A DNA stretch of 64,000 bases from the NCBI GenBank assembly GCA_038210655.1, contig JBBQWM010000030.1, positions 8,873 to 72,872 of the forward strand, given 5' to 3'. The stretch comes from 54-19 sp038210655. Its GTDB lineage: Bacteria > Chloroflexota > Chloroflexia > Chloroheliales > Chloroheliaceae. The notes under the pieces were generated by a model, which was given only the letters and a program-made list of their open reading frames with translations, was not told where the DNA came from and made no database searches. The translations under genes and the position numbers were made by a program. Shown here piece after piece: positions 41,409 to 50,510 of the stretch (position 1 is its first letter; every line of letters begins with the position of its first letter).

Positions 41409-43493
41409 TTAGCTGCCGAACTGCCACACTTTGAGGGAAGCGTCGGTATGACCGCTGACCAGCGTTTTGCCATCCTGGGCAAAAGCAACTACTTTGATCC
41501 CAAAAGAATCTTCGATCCGGGTGCGGTAAATCTCGTGCCAACTCCCGGCCTGAGCCTCCCACAGTCTTAGCGTGTTATCCAGGCTGGCGCTGGCGAGGGT
41601 CTTGCCGTCGGGCGAAAAGGCGACCGAGGTTACGGCCCGGCTATGACCCTGCAAATTAGCCAGTTCCTTGCCGCTTGCTACGTCCCACAACTTGAAAGTG
41701 CTATCCCCGCCGCCGGTCGCCACACTTTTACCGTCCGGGCTAAAGGCCACCGATAAAATTTCGCCAAGCTGAGTTGGGAAAGTTGTGAGTGCTTTACGGT
41801 TGGCAACCTCCCAAATTGTTAGGGTGGGGCTACCGCCGCCACTGGCGAGGGTCTTGCCGTCGGGCGAGAAGGCCAGGGCCGAGCGGTTCGCGTTGTATAA
41901 TCCTTCGGTCGGCAAAGTGGCTATTTCGCGGCCCGTTGCCACTTCCCACAATCGGATCGTTTTATCCTTAATTCCGGCGATACTGGCAAGCGTTTTACCG
42001 TCCGGGCTAAAGGCGACTGCCAAAACCGGGCCGGTATGTCCCTGTAAAACCAGACTTGATTTGCCCTCCGCCACATTCCAAAGCCGGATCGTCTGGTCGG
42101 AACTGCCACTGGCAAGTATTTTCCCATCCGGGCTAAAGGCGACCGAATTTACCGCCCCAGTATGACCTGCCAAACTTTGCAATTCCTGGCTGTTGCCTTT
42201 GGCGACTTCCCACAATCGCAAACTGTTATCCGAACTGCCGGTGGCGACTAGCTTACCGTCCGGGCTGTAGGCCACCGCCCCAATTTCGACCGGGCTGGGA
42301 ACCGGCGGGTTGGACGAAACCGAAGTTATAAAGCCCTGGGTAGTACGAGTGCCTTGCACCGACCAGAACCGTAGCGCTTTATCAGTACCACCTAGCGCGA
42401 TAGTTTTGCCGTCGGGACTAAAGGCGACCGTGTAGATGTCGGCGGTATCGCCCTGCAAGATCGCCGACTCTTTGGCAGTGCTGCCCTGCATCTCCCAAAG
42501 TCGGACGGTTTTATCCCAGCTACCACTGGCTAGGAGCTTTCCGTCCGGGCTGAAGGCGATAGAAGTGACCTCCCGCTGATGACCTACTAGCCAGATGGGG
42601 GTCTGGTTGCTGTTGGCCTGCAAATCCCACAACCGTACTACCCCGTCCATGCTGGCGCTGGCAAGCGTTTTACCGTCCGGGCTAAAGGCGACCGCCACTA
42701 TAATTCCGCTATCCTTACCCTTGAGAGTTGTTTTCGATTTGGCCTCCGGCCCACGCTGCCCGGCATCCCACAGTCGGACGCTTTTGTCTCTGGCTCCTGC
42801 TCCACTGGCAACCGTCTTGCCGTCGGGACTAAAGGCGACCGCCAGCACCCGATCACGATGGCCCACGAAAGTGGTTAGCTCTGTACCGGTCGTGACATCC
42901 CATAAGCGGAGTGTCTTATCCTGGCTACCACTCAGTAGAGTTTTACCATCCGGGCTGAAGGCGACCGAAGTAACATATTCGGTATGGCCTTTGAGTAGCG
43001 CGATAGATTTGGCGCTTGCGACTTCCCATAGCCGGATCGTCTTATCCCAACTGCCACTGGCTAAGAGCTTTCCGTCCGGGCTAAAGGCGACTGTCTCGAC
43101 CAATTCGGTGTGGCCTTTGAGGGTGGCGATATTCTTGCCGGTCGCAACCTCCCAAAGTTTGACCGTATTATCGGCGCTGGCAGTGGCGATGGTCTTACCA
43201 TCCGGGCTGTAGGCGACCGACCAGATGGTGCCGGTATGACCGGGCAAGCCGGGCGTAGAGTAAATCTGGTTCAGACGGGGTGTAGGGGCGGCGGCAGGAG
43301 GGACTGTTGGGGCAGTACTCGCGCTGCTGGTCGCCGGAGTAACAGTTTCTTGCGGGATAGGAGTGGGGGTCGCTTCGTTGCCACAAGCGGTCAGTACTAG
43401 CATCCCGACCAGGCTCAGGGCTATCAGCCAGCCGACCCGCTGTAGTTTTCTCCCCGAAATTGAGACTGAACGATCAGGTTTGATAAAGCTCAT
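41409..43493 (-). CDS. Lipoprotein with fourteen WD40 repeats
   Basis: 694 residues from ATG 43493 (AGGG nine bases upstream); ATG 43502 is an alternative giving three more. Lipobox LVLTAC, cysteine near residue 38. A short Thr/Pro spacer leads to fourteen blades of the form VAFSPDGKTLASGSxDKTIRLWEVATG, counted by the SPDGK motif (the last reads FAQDGK). Fourteen is two complete seven-bladed propellers. Repeats are very alike, pointing to recent internal duplication. No catalytic domain, so it is an extracytoplasmic scaffold or binding protein. It lies 84 bases upstream of the PQQ-like gene, same strand, so the two may be one operon. Confidence 0.93.
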   Translation of the reverse strand: MSFIKPDRSVSISGRKLQRVGWLIALSLVGMLVLTACGNEATPTPIPQETVTPATSSASTAPTVPPAAAPTPRLNQIYSTPGLPGHTGTIWSVAYSPDGKTIATASADNTVKLWEVATGKNIATLKGHTELVETVAFSPDGKLLASGSWDKTIRLWEVASAKSIALLKGHTEYVTSVAFSPDGKTLLSGSQDKTLRLWDVTTGTELTTFVGHRDRVLAVAFSPDGKTVASGAGARDKSVRLWDAGQRGPEAKSKTTLKGKDSGIIVAVAFSPDGKTLASASMDGVVRLWDLQANSNQTPIWLVGHQREVTSIAFSPDGKLLASGSWDKTVRLWEMQGSTAKESAILQGDTADIYTVAFSPDGKTIALGGTDKALRFWSVQGTRTTQGFITSVSSNPPVPSPVEIGAVAYSPDGKLVATGSSDNSLRLWEVAKGNSQELQSLAGHTGAVNSVAFSPDGKILASGSSDQTIRLWNVAEGKSSLVLQGHTGPVLAVAFSPDGKTLASIAGIKDKTIRLWEVATGREIATLPTEGLYNANRSALAFSPDGKTLASGGGSPTLTIWEVANRKALTTFPTQLGEILSVAFSPDGKSVATGGGDSTFKLWDVASGKELANLQGHSRAVTSVAFSPDGKTLASASLDNTLRLWEAQAGSWHEIYRTRIEDSFGIKVVAFAQDGKTLVSGHTDASLKVWQFGS

Positions 43494-44225
43494 TTTGTTC
43501 ATCCCTATTTTTTATCGGCAGACTTCTTTGACGGTCGATAATTTAATTGAAATTTTCATAGAGGCAGCTTTGCGCAGGTTGTACCCCACAAGGCAGTATT
43601 AGGTAGCCCGGCTAAAATGCCTGGGTGACGTAGCACAGTATTGGATTTGGCTAAAGTCGCACAGGTTTAAGCTGAACTCAGATCGGGGTCAGCCTAAGTA
43701 TTTATTAAGATTTAATCGCTAAGGTTTTAGAAAGGATTGTTTTCGAGACCTCTTTGGTAAAGAGGAACACCAGTAATTTATCCTTAACAGAGCCTGTATT
43801 CATCAACTTAACTTCATTTATCATTAAAAACTTAACTGCTATTAGTATTTTGGTACACCTGGTTCAGCAAAGCTCTGTTGAGATATGACTCAGCTTTTGC
43901 CCATAGGAGGGCGTGGAGCTTTTCAGTTACCTATCTCAAGTAATATCGTCAGAAGGCCCCGGTTCTAGTTGATGGCCTAAAAACGCGCTCATATTTGAGT
44001 CAATTATATGTATTAATTTTAATGTTGTCAAGTGTTGCAAGCCCTCAAAAGCTCCTTATTATATATTTGTAATTTTAAAGAGATTTTCTAACACTCGATT
44101 TTCATCGCGCTTTTCTTGTGAAGACCCCTGATAAGTGCTATCATTAAGCCCACGATTTTTGGCTTGTATTACTTGCTCACAAAAGTCAACTTTTTGCCGA
44201 TCAAGTCGATCAAGGAGGCTTTAGA
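43494..44225. other. Gap between divergent WD40 and gentisate dioxygenase genes
   Basis: 723 bases, mostly AT-rich, with no gene supported. The only confident signal is the promoter at 44116-44144. The segments CTCAGCTTTTGCCCATAGGAGG and the surrounding DNA could be a decayed gene but no frame is convincing. Confidence 0.45.
44116..44144 (+). promoter_or_regulatory. Promoter of the gentisate cluster
   Basis: TTGTGA (44116-44121), 17 bases, TATCAT (44139-44144), 81 bases before the dioxygenase ATG. Confidence 0.5.
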
Positions 44226-45308
44226 ATGGTTACAACCGAGCAAACTGGTGCTTTACGGCGGGACGAAGCCGAGTTGGACGCTTTTTATGCTGATATTGAG
44301 GCCGCGCACTTGCCGCCCCTTTGGAAATATCTTAGCGAGCTTATTACCCGCCAACCAGTCGCTGATGCCCAGCCTTTTTTGTGGCGTTGGGAGGAAATTT
44401 ACCCCCGCATTATGAAGGCCGGGGACATCCCGATTGAACGGGGCAGCGAGCGTCGGGTGCTGATCCTCAACAATCCGGGCCTGAGCGAGCTTAAAACTAC
44501 TACTCGGAATATTTACGCCGGGGTCCAAATGGTCAAACCGGGCGAGGTCGCGCCCGCCCACCGTCACACTCAGAGCGCGATCCGTTTTATCGTTCAGGGT
44601 CGGGGCGCGTATACCTCGGTCGAGGGCGAACGCTGTTTTATGGAGCCTTACGACTTGCTTCTAACTCCACCCTGGCAGTGGCACGATCACGGCAACGAGA
44701 CCGACGAGCCGATTATCTGGATGGATGGCCTTGATATTAATCTGGTTCGGTCGCTGGATGCCAGCTTTTTCGAGCCGTATAGTGGTCATCAGTTTCCGCT
44801 CTCGAAGCCGGATAACTTTGCCCTCAAGAAATACGGGGGCAACTCGCTTGTTCCAGCCTGGCAAAAGCCGGATACTACTAAAAAGAGTTCGCCGCTCTTG
44901 ATCTACAAATGGGAAAAGACCTATCAGGCCCTGAAAGACCTCGCCAGCACGGGCGAAGCCAGCCCTTACGACGATGTGGCCCTGGCCTACGTCAACCCGC
45001 AGACGGGTGGGCCAGTCTTGCCAACGCTCGGTTGTTGGGTTCAAATGTTGCGGCCCGGTGTCCATACTCAGGCCCATCGTCATACCACCAGCGCGGTCTA
45101 TCATGTGGTAGAAGGGGCAGGTTGGACGGTCATTAATGGGCAGCGTTTCGATTGGAAAAAGGGGGATTTCCTGGCTTTGCCACCCTGGGCCTGGCACGAA
45201 CACGCCAATGCCAGCCAGACGGATGAGGCGATCCTCTTTTCCGTTACCGACCTGCCGGTTTTCGAGGCGCTCGGTTTCTACCGCGAAGAAGCTTACCAGG
45301 AAAGTTAG
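44226..45308 (+). CDS. gtdA: Gentisate 1,2-dioxygenase
   Basis: Cleaves the ring of gentisate (2,5-dihydroxybenzoate) to maleylpyruvate using Fe(II) and O2. The 360-residue bicupin has two matching metal cupins: HRHTQSAIRFIVQG with TPPWQWHDHG (about 113-160) and HRHTTSAVYHVVEG with LPPWAWHEHA (about 285-330). The N-terminal PLWKYLSELITRQP resembles the family start. GATCAAGGAGG lies before the ATG. It is followed after a 217-base gap by an FAH-type hydrolase and a flavin reductase, giving the lower gentisate route; no maleylpyruvate isomerase or gentisate-forming hydroxylase is nearby. Confidence 0.93.
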   Translation: MVTTEQTGALRRDEAELDAFYADIEAAHLPPLWKYLSELITRQPVADAQPFLWRWEEIYPRIMKAGDIPIERGSERRVLILNNPGLSELKTTTRNIYAGVQMVKPGEVAPAHRHTQSAIRFIVQGRGAYTSVEGERCFMEPYDLLLTPPWQWHDHGNETDEPIIWMDGLDINLVRSLDASFFEPYSGHQFPLSKPDNFALKKYGGNSLVPAWQKPDTTKKSSPLLIYKWEKTYQALKDLASTGEASPYDDVALAYVNPQTGGPVLPTLGCWVQMLRPGVHTQAHRHTTSAVYHVVEGAGWTVINGQRFDWKKGDFLALPPWAWHEHANASQTDEAILFSVTDLPVFEALGFYREEAYQES

Positions 45309-45310
45309 GG

Positions 45311-45513
45311 ATTTACGATTTACGATTAAAATCTACCTTCTAGGCTTCAACCTACTACCTAGTCCAGAATTTTTTGCTAATCGGGTTCGAGCTTGTGTGT
45401 CTTGTAAGTGATACTCAATCAAATGCGGACTAGGTACTACCCTTAGGGAGTTTGACTACACTATATGTTATTAGAGAGATCAGACCAATCGTAAATCGTA
45501 AATCGTAAATCGT
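45311..45513. repeat. TCGTAAA heptamers in inverted orientation around a fold-back
   Basis: ATTTACGATTTACGATT (45311-45327) begins two bases after the gtdA stop. Its inverse, with three and a half AATCGTA units, lies at 45487-45513, just before the ribosome site of the next gene. Between them TACCTAGTCC (45356-45365) is inverted at 45427-45436. The segment therefore has two nested inverted repeats between genes of one pathway. Confidence 0.75.
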
Positions 45514-45525
45514 CAGGGGGGATTG

Positions 45526-46428
45526 ATGCGTTATCTAACCTATCGAAGGGGCGGACAGACCTGCCTGGGATCGTTGCAGGAAGGTTATATCGTCGATGTA
45601 CAGGCGGTCGCCGGATTTGGCGATTTACTGGAATTGATCCAGGCTGGGCCGGAGACCTGGCAAGCGGTCGCCGAAAAACTTAGGTCGGTCAAGCTGGACG
45701 AACTTTCGGATGCGAAAACCGCTTTTGAGGAAAAGGCCGAACTGATCGCTACACCGCTCAGCCACCCGCCCAAGAACGTGATTTGCCTGGGCCGCAACTA
45801 TTACAAGCATTACCTGGAAGGGGCCGTCTCGCGTGGCGAAGCTGATAAGCCGCCCGAAGCGCCGATCTATTTTACCAAGCCGCATACCGCCATTATCGGT
45901 CCCTATGACCCGGTTCCGTATGACCCGGCAGTCTCGGATAAACTGGATTGGGAGGCCGAATTGGGCCTGATAATCGGGGTCGGCGGGCGTAAAATCGAGG
46001 CGGCGGACGCATTCAAGCACGTTTTCGGTTATACTGTTATCAACGACATTTCGGCCCGCGACTTGCAATACAAGCATCAGCAGTGGTTCCGGGGTAAAGG
46101 GTTGGACGGAAGCTGTCCAATCGGGCCAGTCGTAGTTACCCCGGACGAATTGCCCGCCTCGGTTCACCTGGCTATTAGCCTCAAGATCAACGGCGAGTTG
46201 AAGCAGGAAGCCAATACTAACCAGCTAATGTTTGATATACCGGCTATTATAGTCGATATTTCGAGCAGTATGACGCTCGAACCGGGCGATATTATCTCGA
46301 CTGGCACGCCCGATGGGGTGGGTCATTTTCGTAAGCCGCCCGAATATCTTCAGCCGGGCGATTTGATGGAGACCGAAATTGAAAAGATCGGGGTATTACG
46401 TAACCCGGTGGTCAGTGTCTCGGTTTAG
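45526..46428 (+). CDS. Fumarylacetoacetate hydrolase-family protein, probable fumarylpyruvate/maleylpyruvate hydrolase
   Basis: 300 residues from ATG 45526, preceded by AGGGGGG; the TTG one codon earlier is the alternative. The FAH fold marks are clear: VICLGRNYYKHYLEG, DKLDWEAELGLIIG (metal-binding glutamates), NDISARDLQ, GLDGSCPIGP and TGTPDGVG. In gentisate degradation this family splits fumarylpyruvate into fumarate and pyruvate, or maleylpyruvate directly. The position just after gtdA makes that its likely job; the absence of an isomerase here favours direct maleylpyruvate hydrolysis or an isomerase elsewhere. The flavin reductase starts 23 bases later. Confidence 0.9.
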   Translation: MRYLTYRRGGQTCLGSLQEGYIVDVQAVAGFGDLLELIQAGPETWQAVAEKLRSVKLDELSDAKTAFEEKAELIATPLSHPPKNVICLGRNYYKHYLEGAVSRGEADKPPEAPIYFTKPHTAIIGPYDPVPYDPAVSDKLDWEAELGLIIGVGGRKIEAADAFKHVFGYTVINDISARDLQYKHQQWFRGKGLDGSCPIGPVVVTPDELPASVHLAISLKINGELKQEANTNQLMFDIPAIIVDISSSMTLEPGDIISTGTPDGVGHFRKPPEYLQPGDLMETEIEKIGVLRNPVVSVSV

Positions 46429-46451
46429 CTTTACAACTAGAGGATTTATTA

Positions 46452-46967
46452 ATGATGGTATCTGAGGTTCCTTTTACTACACTTGAGTTTCGGCGCACGA
46501 TGGGTCAGTTTGCGACCGGCATTACCGTCGTCACCACCGTCTTAGACGGCAAATTCTACGGCCTGACGGTCAATGCTTTCTGTTCGATCTCGCTGGAACC
46601 GCCTTTGGTGATGATTAGTATCGACAAGAAATCTCAGAGTCATCAGATATTGCAAACCAGTCGGGTTTACGCCGTCAATATTCTGAACGCCAACCAGCAA
46701 GAGCTATCGGAACGCTTTGCTCGTAAAACTACTCCCGGCGGCAAGCCTTTCCACGATATACCGCTTCAGCCTGGGTTGACCGGCGCACCTCTTTTTGATG
46801 AAGCGCTCGCTCGGATCGAGTGTCAGGTCGTCAACCAGTACGACGGTGGCGATCACACTCTCTTCATCGGGCAGGTTATCAGGTTGGATGCTTCCGAACT
46901 GGATCAGGCTATCCCTGGCCCCCAGGCTTTGCTCTACTTTCAAGGTAAATACGGGCAGTCTGGATAA
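46452..46967 (+). CDS. Flavin reductase-like FMN-binding split-barrel protein
   Basis: 171 residues with the flavin-reductase domain: FRRTMGQFATGITVVTT, LTVNAFCSISLEPPLVMISID (FMN-binding strand pair), SRVYAVNILNANQQELSERFA and CQVVNQYDGGDHTLFIGQVI. These proteins reduce FMN or FAD with NAD(P)H for a partner two-component monooxygenase. As third gene of the gentisate unit it could feed a hydroxylase that makes gentisate, but no such oxygenase gene is seen. AGAGG precedes the ATG. Confidence 0.9.
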   Translation: MMVSEVPFTTLEFRRTMGQFATGITVVTTVLDGKFYGLTVNAFCSISLEPPLVMISIDKKSQSHQILQTSRVYAVNILNANQQELSERFARKTTPGGKPFHDIPLQPGLTGAPLFDEALARIECQVVNQYDGGDHTLFIGQVIRLDASELDQAIPGPQALLYFQGKYGQSG

Positions 46968-47076
46968 TACACCCTGTATACAGGACGCAGGCGGGCCAAC
47001 TAACCTAACCAGTTATCAGGTAATTTCTTTTAACCCTGTTCATTCTGAACATCCCTGTTAATTCCCCAGGCATCTC

Positions 47077-48294
47077 TCAAAAGTGGAGGTTGCCCTTCTC
47101 ATCACAAGCGGCGCAAAATTCGCGGTAATCGGCTGCGACCTGTCCAGCATAAGCCTGAGCATATTCCATTATCTCTTTGGGCCAGTCGGTCTGATCGGCA
47201 AAGTCGATTAAAGCGTCGGCGGTGGCGCTACCCTGGCGACCGCTGCTGCGCAACTGGTTCCAGGCTAATAAACCGGCCATCGTATCGACCATCCTGGATA
47301 GCCGTCGCATCCGGCCTTTGCAAAGTGCCAGATTGACCTGATCGTCAGTCGGTTGCAATTCGCGCAAAACGTAAGCGCGATCTCCAATCTCGACCGCCGT
47401 CAGCAAAGCCGGAGAGGTAGCTTGCATACGTTCCTGGACGGCTACCACTCGTTGGGCCGGGTTGACCCATACGGGTTGAGCCAATTTCAGGTAAGGTTGT
47501 AGAGCCGAGCCAGGCTGAATTTTGAGGTCGAGTATGTAATTTTGGTCAGGCGAACCCCGACCTTCGACCAGTAACGAGTAGCGTTCTAGGCCCAGCGAAC
47601 CCGTGCCAGCCACCCGCCAGGTCGCATCCAATAGCTTGAAAAAACCCGGTTCGGTTTGTCCGGCCCGCCAGCGCAGCATAAACTCGGCCAGCCTAAGCCG
47701 TTCGGTGGCACTGAGAGGCCGCGCCCGGCGGGGGTCAAGCCGAAGCTTGCGCCCGGTCTTTGTCCGCTCAGTCCGCTGATCCAGAAAGCCCCGCCGCGAG
47801 CGATCCTTTAAGCTGATAAGCAAATCCCGCACTACGCCGACCGACGTTTCGCGCTCGACCGTGCCGGGCCTACCTTTTTTCAAGGTCGCCCGGTAAGTTT
47901 CCAGTACCCTGTGACAAAGCACCAGACTATCGGCCCGGTTTACGCCCAGTGTCGCCGCTCCCACTAGCACACTGGTCAGAAAGCGGCTTAAATCCCAGGT
48001 GCAAGGGGCCAACGCTGCTTCGTCGAAATCGTTAATATCAAAATAAACCAGCCGGTTGTGGCCTTTGTAGCTGCCAAAATTTTCAAGATGCAAATCTCCA
48101 CAGGCCCAGGTCGCCGGAGCCTGATCCAGCCCAAACGAATCGGCAGGCCAGTCCTGGTAAAACAGGTGGCAACTTCCCCGAAAGAAAGTAAAGACTTCGC
48201 CCCGCATCTTACGGTACTTTAGCTGCAAGAGTTCGGCTGGGCGGCCCTGATTAAAGGATTGAATACGTTCGGCGGTATTGTATTTTAGTTTCAT
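47077..48294 (-). CDS. DUF2252 family protein
   Basis: 405 residues from ATG 48294 (MKLKYNTAERIQSFN); the TTG at 48318 adds 8. No clear ribosome site is seen for either. DUF2252 marks are MRGEVFTFFRGSCHLFYQDW, TWACGDLHLENFGSYKGHNRLVYFDINDFDEA and CTWDLSRFLTSVL, the kinase/phosphotransferase-like core with the H-x-E-N-F and D-x-N-D-F-D elements corresponding to catalytic and metal-binding residues. The substrate is unknown in all members. Convergent with the gentisate cluster and without an obvious terminator between. Confidence 0.9.
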   Translation of the reverse strand: MKLKYNTAERIQSFNQGRPAELLQLKYRKMRGEVFTFFRGSCHLFYQDWPADSFGLDQAPATWACGDLHLENFGSYKGHNRLVYFDINDFDEAALAPCTWDLSRFLTSVLVGAATLGVNRADSLVLCHRVLETYRATLKKGRPGTVERETSVGVVRDLLISLKDRSRRGFLDQRTERTKTGRKLRLDPRRARPLSATERLRLAEFMLRWRAGQTEPGFFKLLDATWRVAGTGSLGLERYSLLVEGRGSPDQNYILDLKIQPGSALQPYLKLAQPVWVNPAQRVVAVQERMQATSPALLTAVEIGDRAYVLRELQPTDDQVNLALCKGRMRRLSRMVDTMAGLLAWNQLRSSGRQGSATADALIDFADQTDWPKEIMEYAQAYAGQVAADYREFCAACDEKGNLHF

Positions 48295-48637
48295 AGTTAG
48301 GACTTTCGCTTGGTACAATCGCTTTGAGTTAGTTCTCTGCTGTCAAGGTTAACTTTATAGGTTCAAAGCAGTATTGTAACTACTCACCGCAGAGACGCAG
48401 AGAAAAGCTGATATTTAGTAATTAGTCAGGCTGGGCGATCACATAGGGTCGCACCCTACCACGAGTTTTGGGTAGGGGCGACCCTTGTGGTCGTCCAAAG
48501 TAGATAAGCTGAGTAGTTACGCAGTATTTATGATAGTACTCAATTTTGCAGATAAGCGGCTAATTGTCAAGTAGTTTAGGGTAGGGTGCTGATAACCCAA
48601 TTTGACTCGCGGCCAACCAGCCGTTATATTTACAGCT
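48295..48637. other. Gap between DUF2252 and LysM genes
   Basis: Contains the short MITE-like element (48418-48520) and an extra GTAACTACTCA at 48377-48387 to its left, a possible remnant of a second end. No promoter of quality was identified for either divergent gene. Confidence 0.5.
48418..48520. repeat. MITE-like element, GTAAYTACTCAG family, short form
   Basis: Ends GTAATTAGTCAGGCTGGGCG and the inverse of GCTGAGTAGTTAC. The inside has one TCGCACCCTACCACGAGTTTTGGGTAGGGGCGA unit where the long form at 8244 has three. Confidence 0.7.
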
Positions 48638-49153
48638 ATGATAAAGCTATGGATCAGAACAAAAAAGAAATCAGTTGTTAAGCCCAAATTAGTGCTGGGC
48701 TGGTTGGTTGGATTGAGCAGTCTGTTTTTATTGGCCGGTTGTGGCTACCCAACTCCGGCAGGGGGCGGCAGTTTTACCCCTTTGGTGATAGTTGTTACCC
48801 CAACCGTACTTCCGGCTACCGCCAGCGCCCAGGCCCAGGCCCTTACTCCAACCGCCGGATTGGTCACGCCCACCCTGCCGCCAACTGCGGCAACTACCAC
48901 TCCTGCGGGGGGCAGCACGACCGGGACGGCCTCCAATCGCCCGGCGGCAACCTTGCTGGTCAGTTCGGATAATCGCTATACGATTCAATCCGGCGATACT
49001 TTACTCGGTATTGCGATCCGTCTAGGGGTTGATTACGATGATTTGGTAGATTTGAATAATATTACCGAGCCAAACAAGCTAAAAATCGATCAAGTTCTCA
49101 AGGTTCCACCTCGCAAGAGTGTTACGCCCGGCCCGACTCCCACCAAGAAATAG
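48638..49153 (+). CDS. LysM-domain lipoprotein
   Basis: 171 residues from ATG 48638; the frame extends to TTG 48602, and neither has a strong ribosome site. Lipobox LLAGC with cysteine near residue 35. A Thr/Ala/Pro linker of about 70 residues leads to a single C-terminal LysM domain (YTIQSGDTLLGIAIRLGVDYDDLVDLNNITEPNKL), which binds peptidoglycan or chitin-like glycans. The tail is basic (TPTKK). A lipid anchor plus LysM would tie the membrane to the cell wall. Single gene. Confidence 0.88.
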   Translation: MIKLWIRTKKKSVVKPKLVLGWLVGLSSLFLLAGCGYPTPAGGGSFTPLVIVVTPTVLPATASAQAQALTPTAGLVTPTLPPTAATTTPAGGSTTGTASNRPAATLLVSSDNRYTIQSGDTLLGIAIRLGVDYDDLVDLNNITEPNKLKIDQVLKVPPRKSVTPGPTPTKK

Positions 49154-49223
49154 CCGCCTGGCTTCTGAGAAACTCATTGGCAGAGTATTTGTATAACATT
49201 GCCCTGCCGATGGACTTTCCCCT

Positions 49224-49244
49224 TCATCCCTCATCCCTCATCCC
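49224..49244. repeat. Three tandem TCATCCC heptamers
   Basis: Exact units at 49224, 49231 and 49238. The inverse unit GGGATGA makes up the last 21 bases of the recQ gene at 54098-54118. Confidence 0.88.
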
Positions 49245-49404
49245 TTAAAGTTGTTATGTATATTGTTAACAAGTTAGGTTTGCTAGACCATTTTTGCTAA
49301 GGATATTAATAGGGGTTAAACTTTTGTTAAACCTTGTGTGAGCAGGTTAAAAGGGGTAGACAGACCCGCCAGAGTTATGTTACTTTCGAGTTGGTGTGTA
49401 GGAC

Positions 49405-49473
49405 TTGTAGTGGATGATACTACAAATAGAAGTTTTCGGAAAAAATAAATATAACACCACAAGATGTTGTGGT
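49405..49473 (+). promoter_or_regulatory. Two palindromes, possible operator upstream of the metallophosphoesterase
   Basis: TTGTAGT-N7-ACTACAA and ACCACAA-N4-TTGTGGT, both perfect, share the half-site ACNACAA. The second is 46 bases before the GTG start. They could bind one dimeric repressor; the evidence is symmetry only. Confidence 0.35.
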
Positions 49474-49519
49474 CTGGCATAGGGTTTATTGCTTCTTGTG
49501 CAAAGAAAGGATACTAATC

Positions 49520-50428
49520 GTGCGCTTCGTAGTACTTGGCGATTTGCATTACTCGGTCTACGCCGAGGCGACTCAACGAGCTTTGCGCGATGAGTTTTTT
49601 GAGCGGGTGTTTAGCAGCGTGGCCCAGCAGCAGGCCGAGGCTGTTTTTGCGATTGGGGATACGACCGATAACGGATTGCCGGAAGAATTTGAGGGACTGC
49701 ACGCTATTGCGCGACGGTGTGGCTTGAAATTTATTACAGTTAACGGCAATCACGATGTCTTGAAATTGACCAAAGCCGAGGTCAGCCGTTATACCGGCAA
49801 TCCCAGTCCTTATTATGGTTTGCGCTACAATGCCCGGTTGGGGCAAAGCCATCCGGTGGACGATGAGGCGGCTCGCTTTTTGGTGTTGGATACGCCTAAA
49901 GAGCGTAATCCTAAAGATCACGGCGGGTATGTCGATGCCGAGCAGTTAGAATGGCTGGCTGGTGAAATCGAGGCCAGCGCCGAGGCTCCCCTGTTTGCTT
50001 TCGGACATCACCCGGTACGAGGGGCGACCCGATGGTCGTCTTTTCCAATGTTGTGTATCGACAATAGCCGGGCGGTGCGACAGGTTTTCAAACGCAAAAC
50101 GGGTGGTTCAGCTTTCTATTTTTGCGGTCATAATCACGCCAACAGTATCAAACGCGAGGGCAGTTGGAGTTTCGTTCAGACCGCCGCGCCTTTGCGAACG
50201 GTTGATTATCGGCTGGTAGAATGGACTTCGGAAGCGATTGAATTACGGACGATCCAGATTGAGGGCGGCGAAGCGGTACGCAAACTAGCAGCGCGGGTCG
50301 CGGACGCGATGGGCGATTTCTCCCGCATACCGGCCAGGGGATTTGGCTGGGATCGTCGGTTGCGGCTCGATCTGCAAGGTGCAAGCAGGCCAGTTTTTGC
50401 CGGGGTTGCCCTGGGCGAATTGGATTAG
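49520..50428 (+). CDS. Calcineurin-like metallophosphoesterase
   Basis: 302 residues from GTG 49520, eight bases after AAAGGA; longer readings start without any ribosome site. All five metal-ligand blocks are present: GDLHYS (residue 8), IGDTTD (about 47), GNHD (about 76), FGHHP (about 162) and CGHNH (about 203). This gives a dinuclear-metal phosphoesterase of the cytosolic icc/YfcE-like group; the substrate may be a cyclic nucleotide, phosphodiester or protein phosphate and cannot be chosen. No signal peptide. Confidence 0.92.
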   Translation: MRFVVLGDLHYSVYAEATQRALRDEFFERVFSSVAQQQAEAVFAIGDTTDNGLPEEFEGLHAIARRCGLKFITVNGNHDVLKLTKAEVSRYTGNPSPYYGLRYNARLGQSHPVDDEAARFLVLDTPKERNPKDHGGYVDAEQLEWLAGEIEASAEAPLFAFGHHPVRGATRWSSFPMLCIDNSRAVRQVFKRKTGGSAFYFCGHNHANSIKREGSWSFVQTAAPLRTVDYRLVEWTSEAIELRTIQIEGGEAVRKLAARVADAMGDFSRIPARGFGWDRRLRLDLQGASRPVFAGVALGELD

Positions 50429-50510
50429 GTTGTGCCTTTCGGCAAACTCCGCTATACTTTCTAATGTTCTAAAGAATGGCTGAAAGTAAAAGTTGGAGGA
50501 GTCCTGTTAA

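Larger units (their letters stand above)
49154..49519. other. Gap between LysM and metallophosphoesterase genes
   Basis: Three TCATCCC heptamers at 49224-49244 and two palindromic sites near the right end (TTGTAGT-N7-ACTACAA at 49405-49425 and ACCACAA-GATG-TTGTGGT at 49456-49473). No gene was found. Confidence 0.6.
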
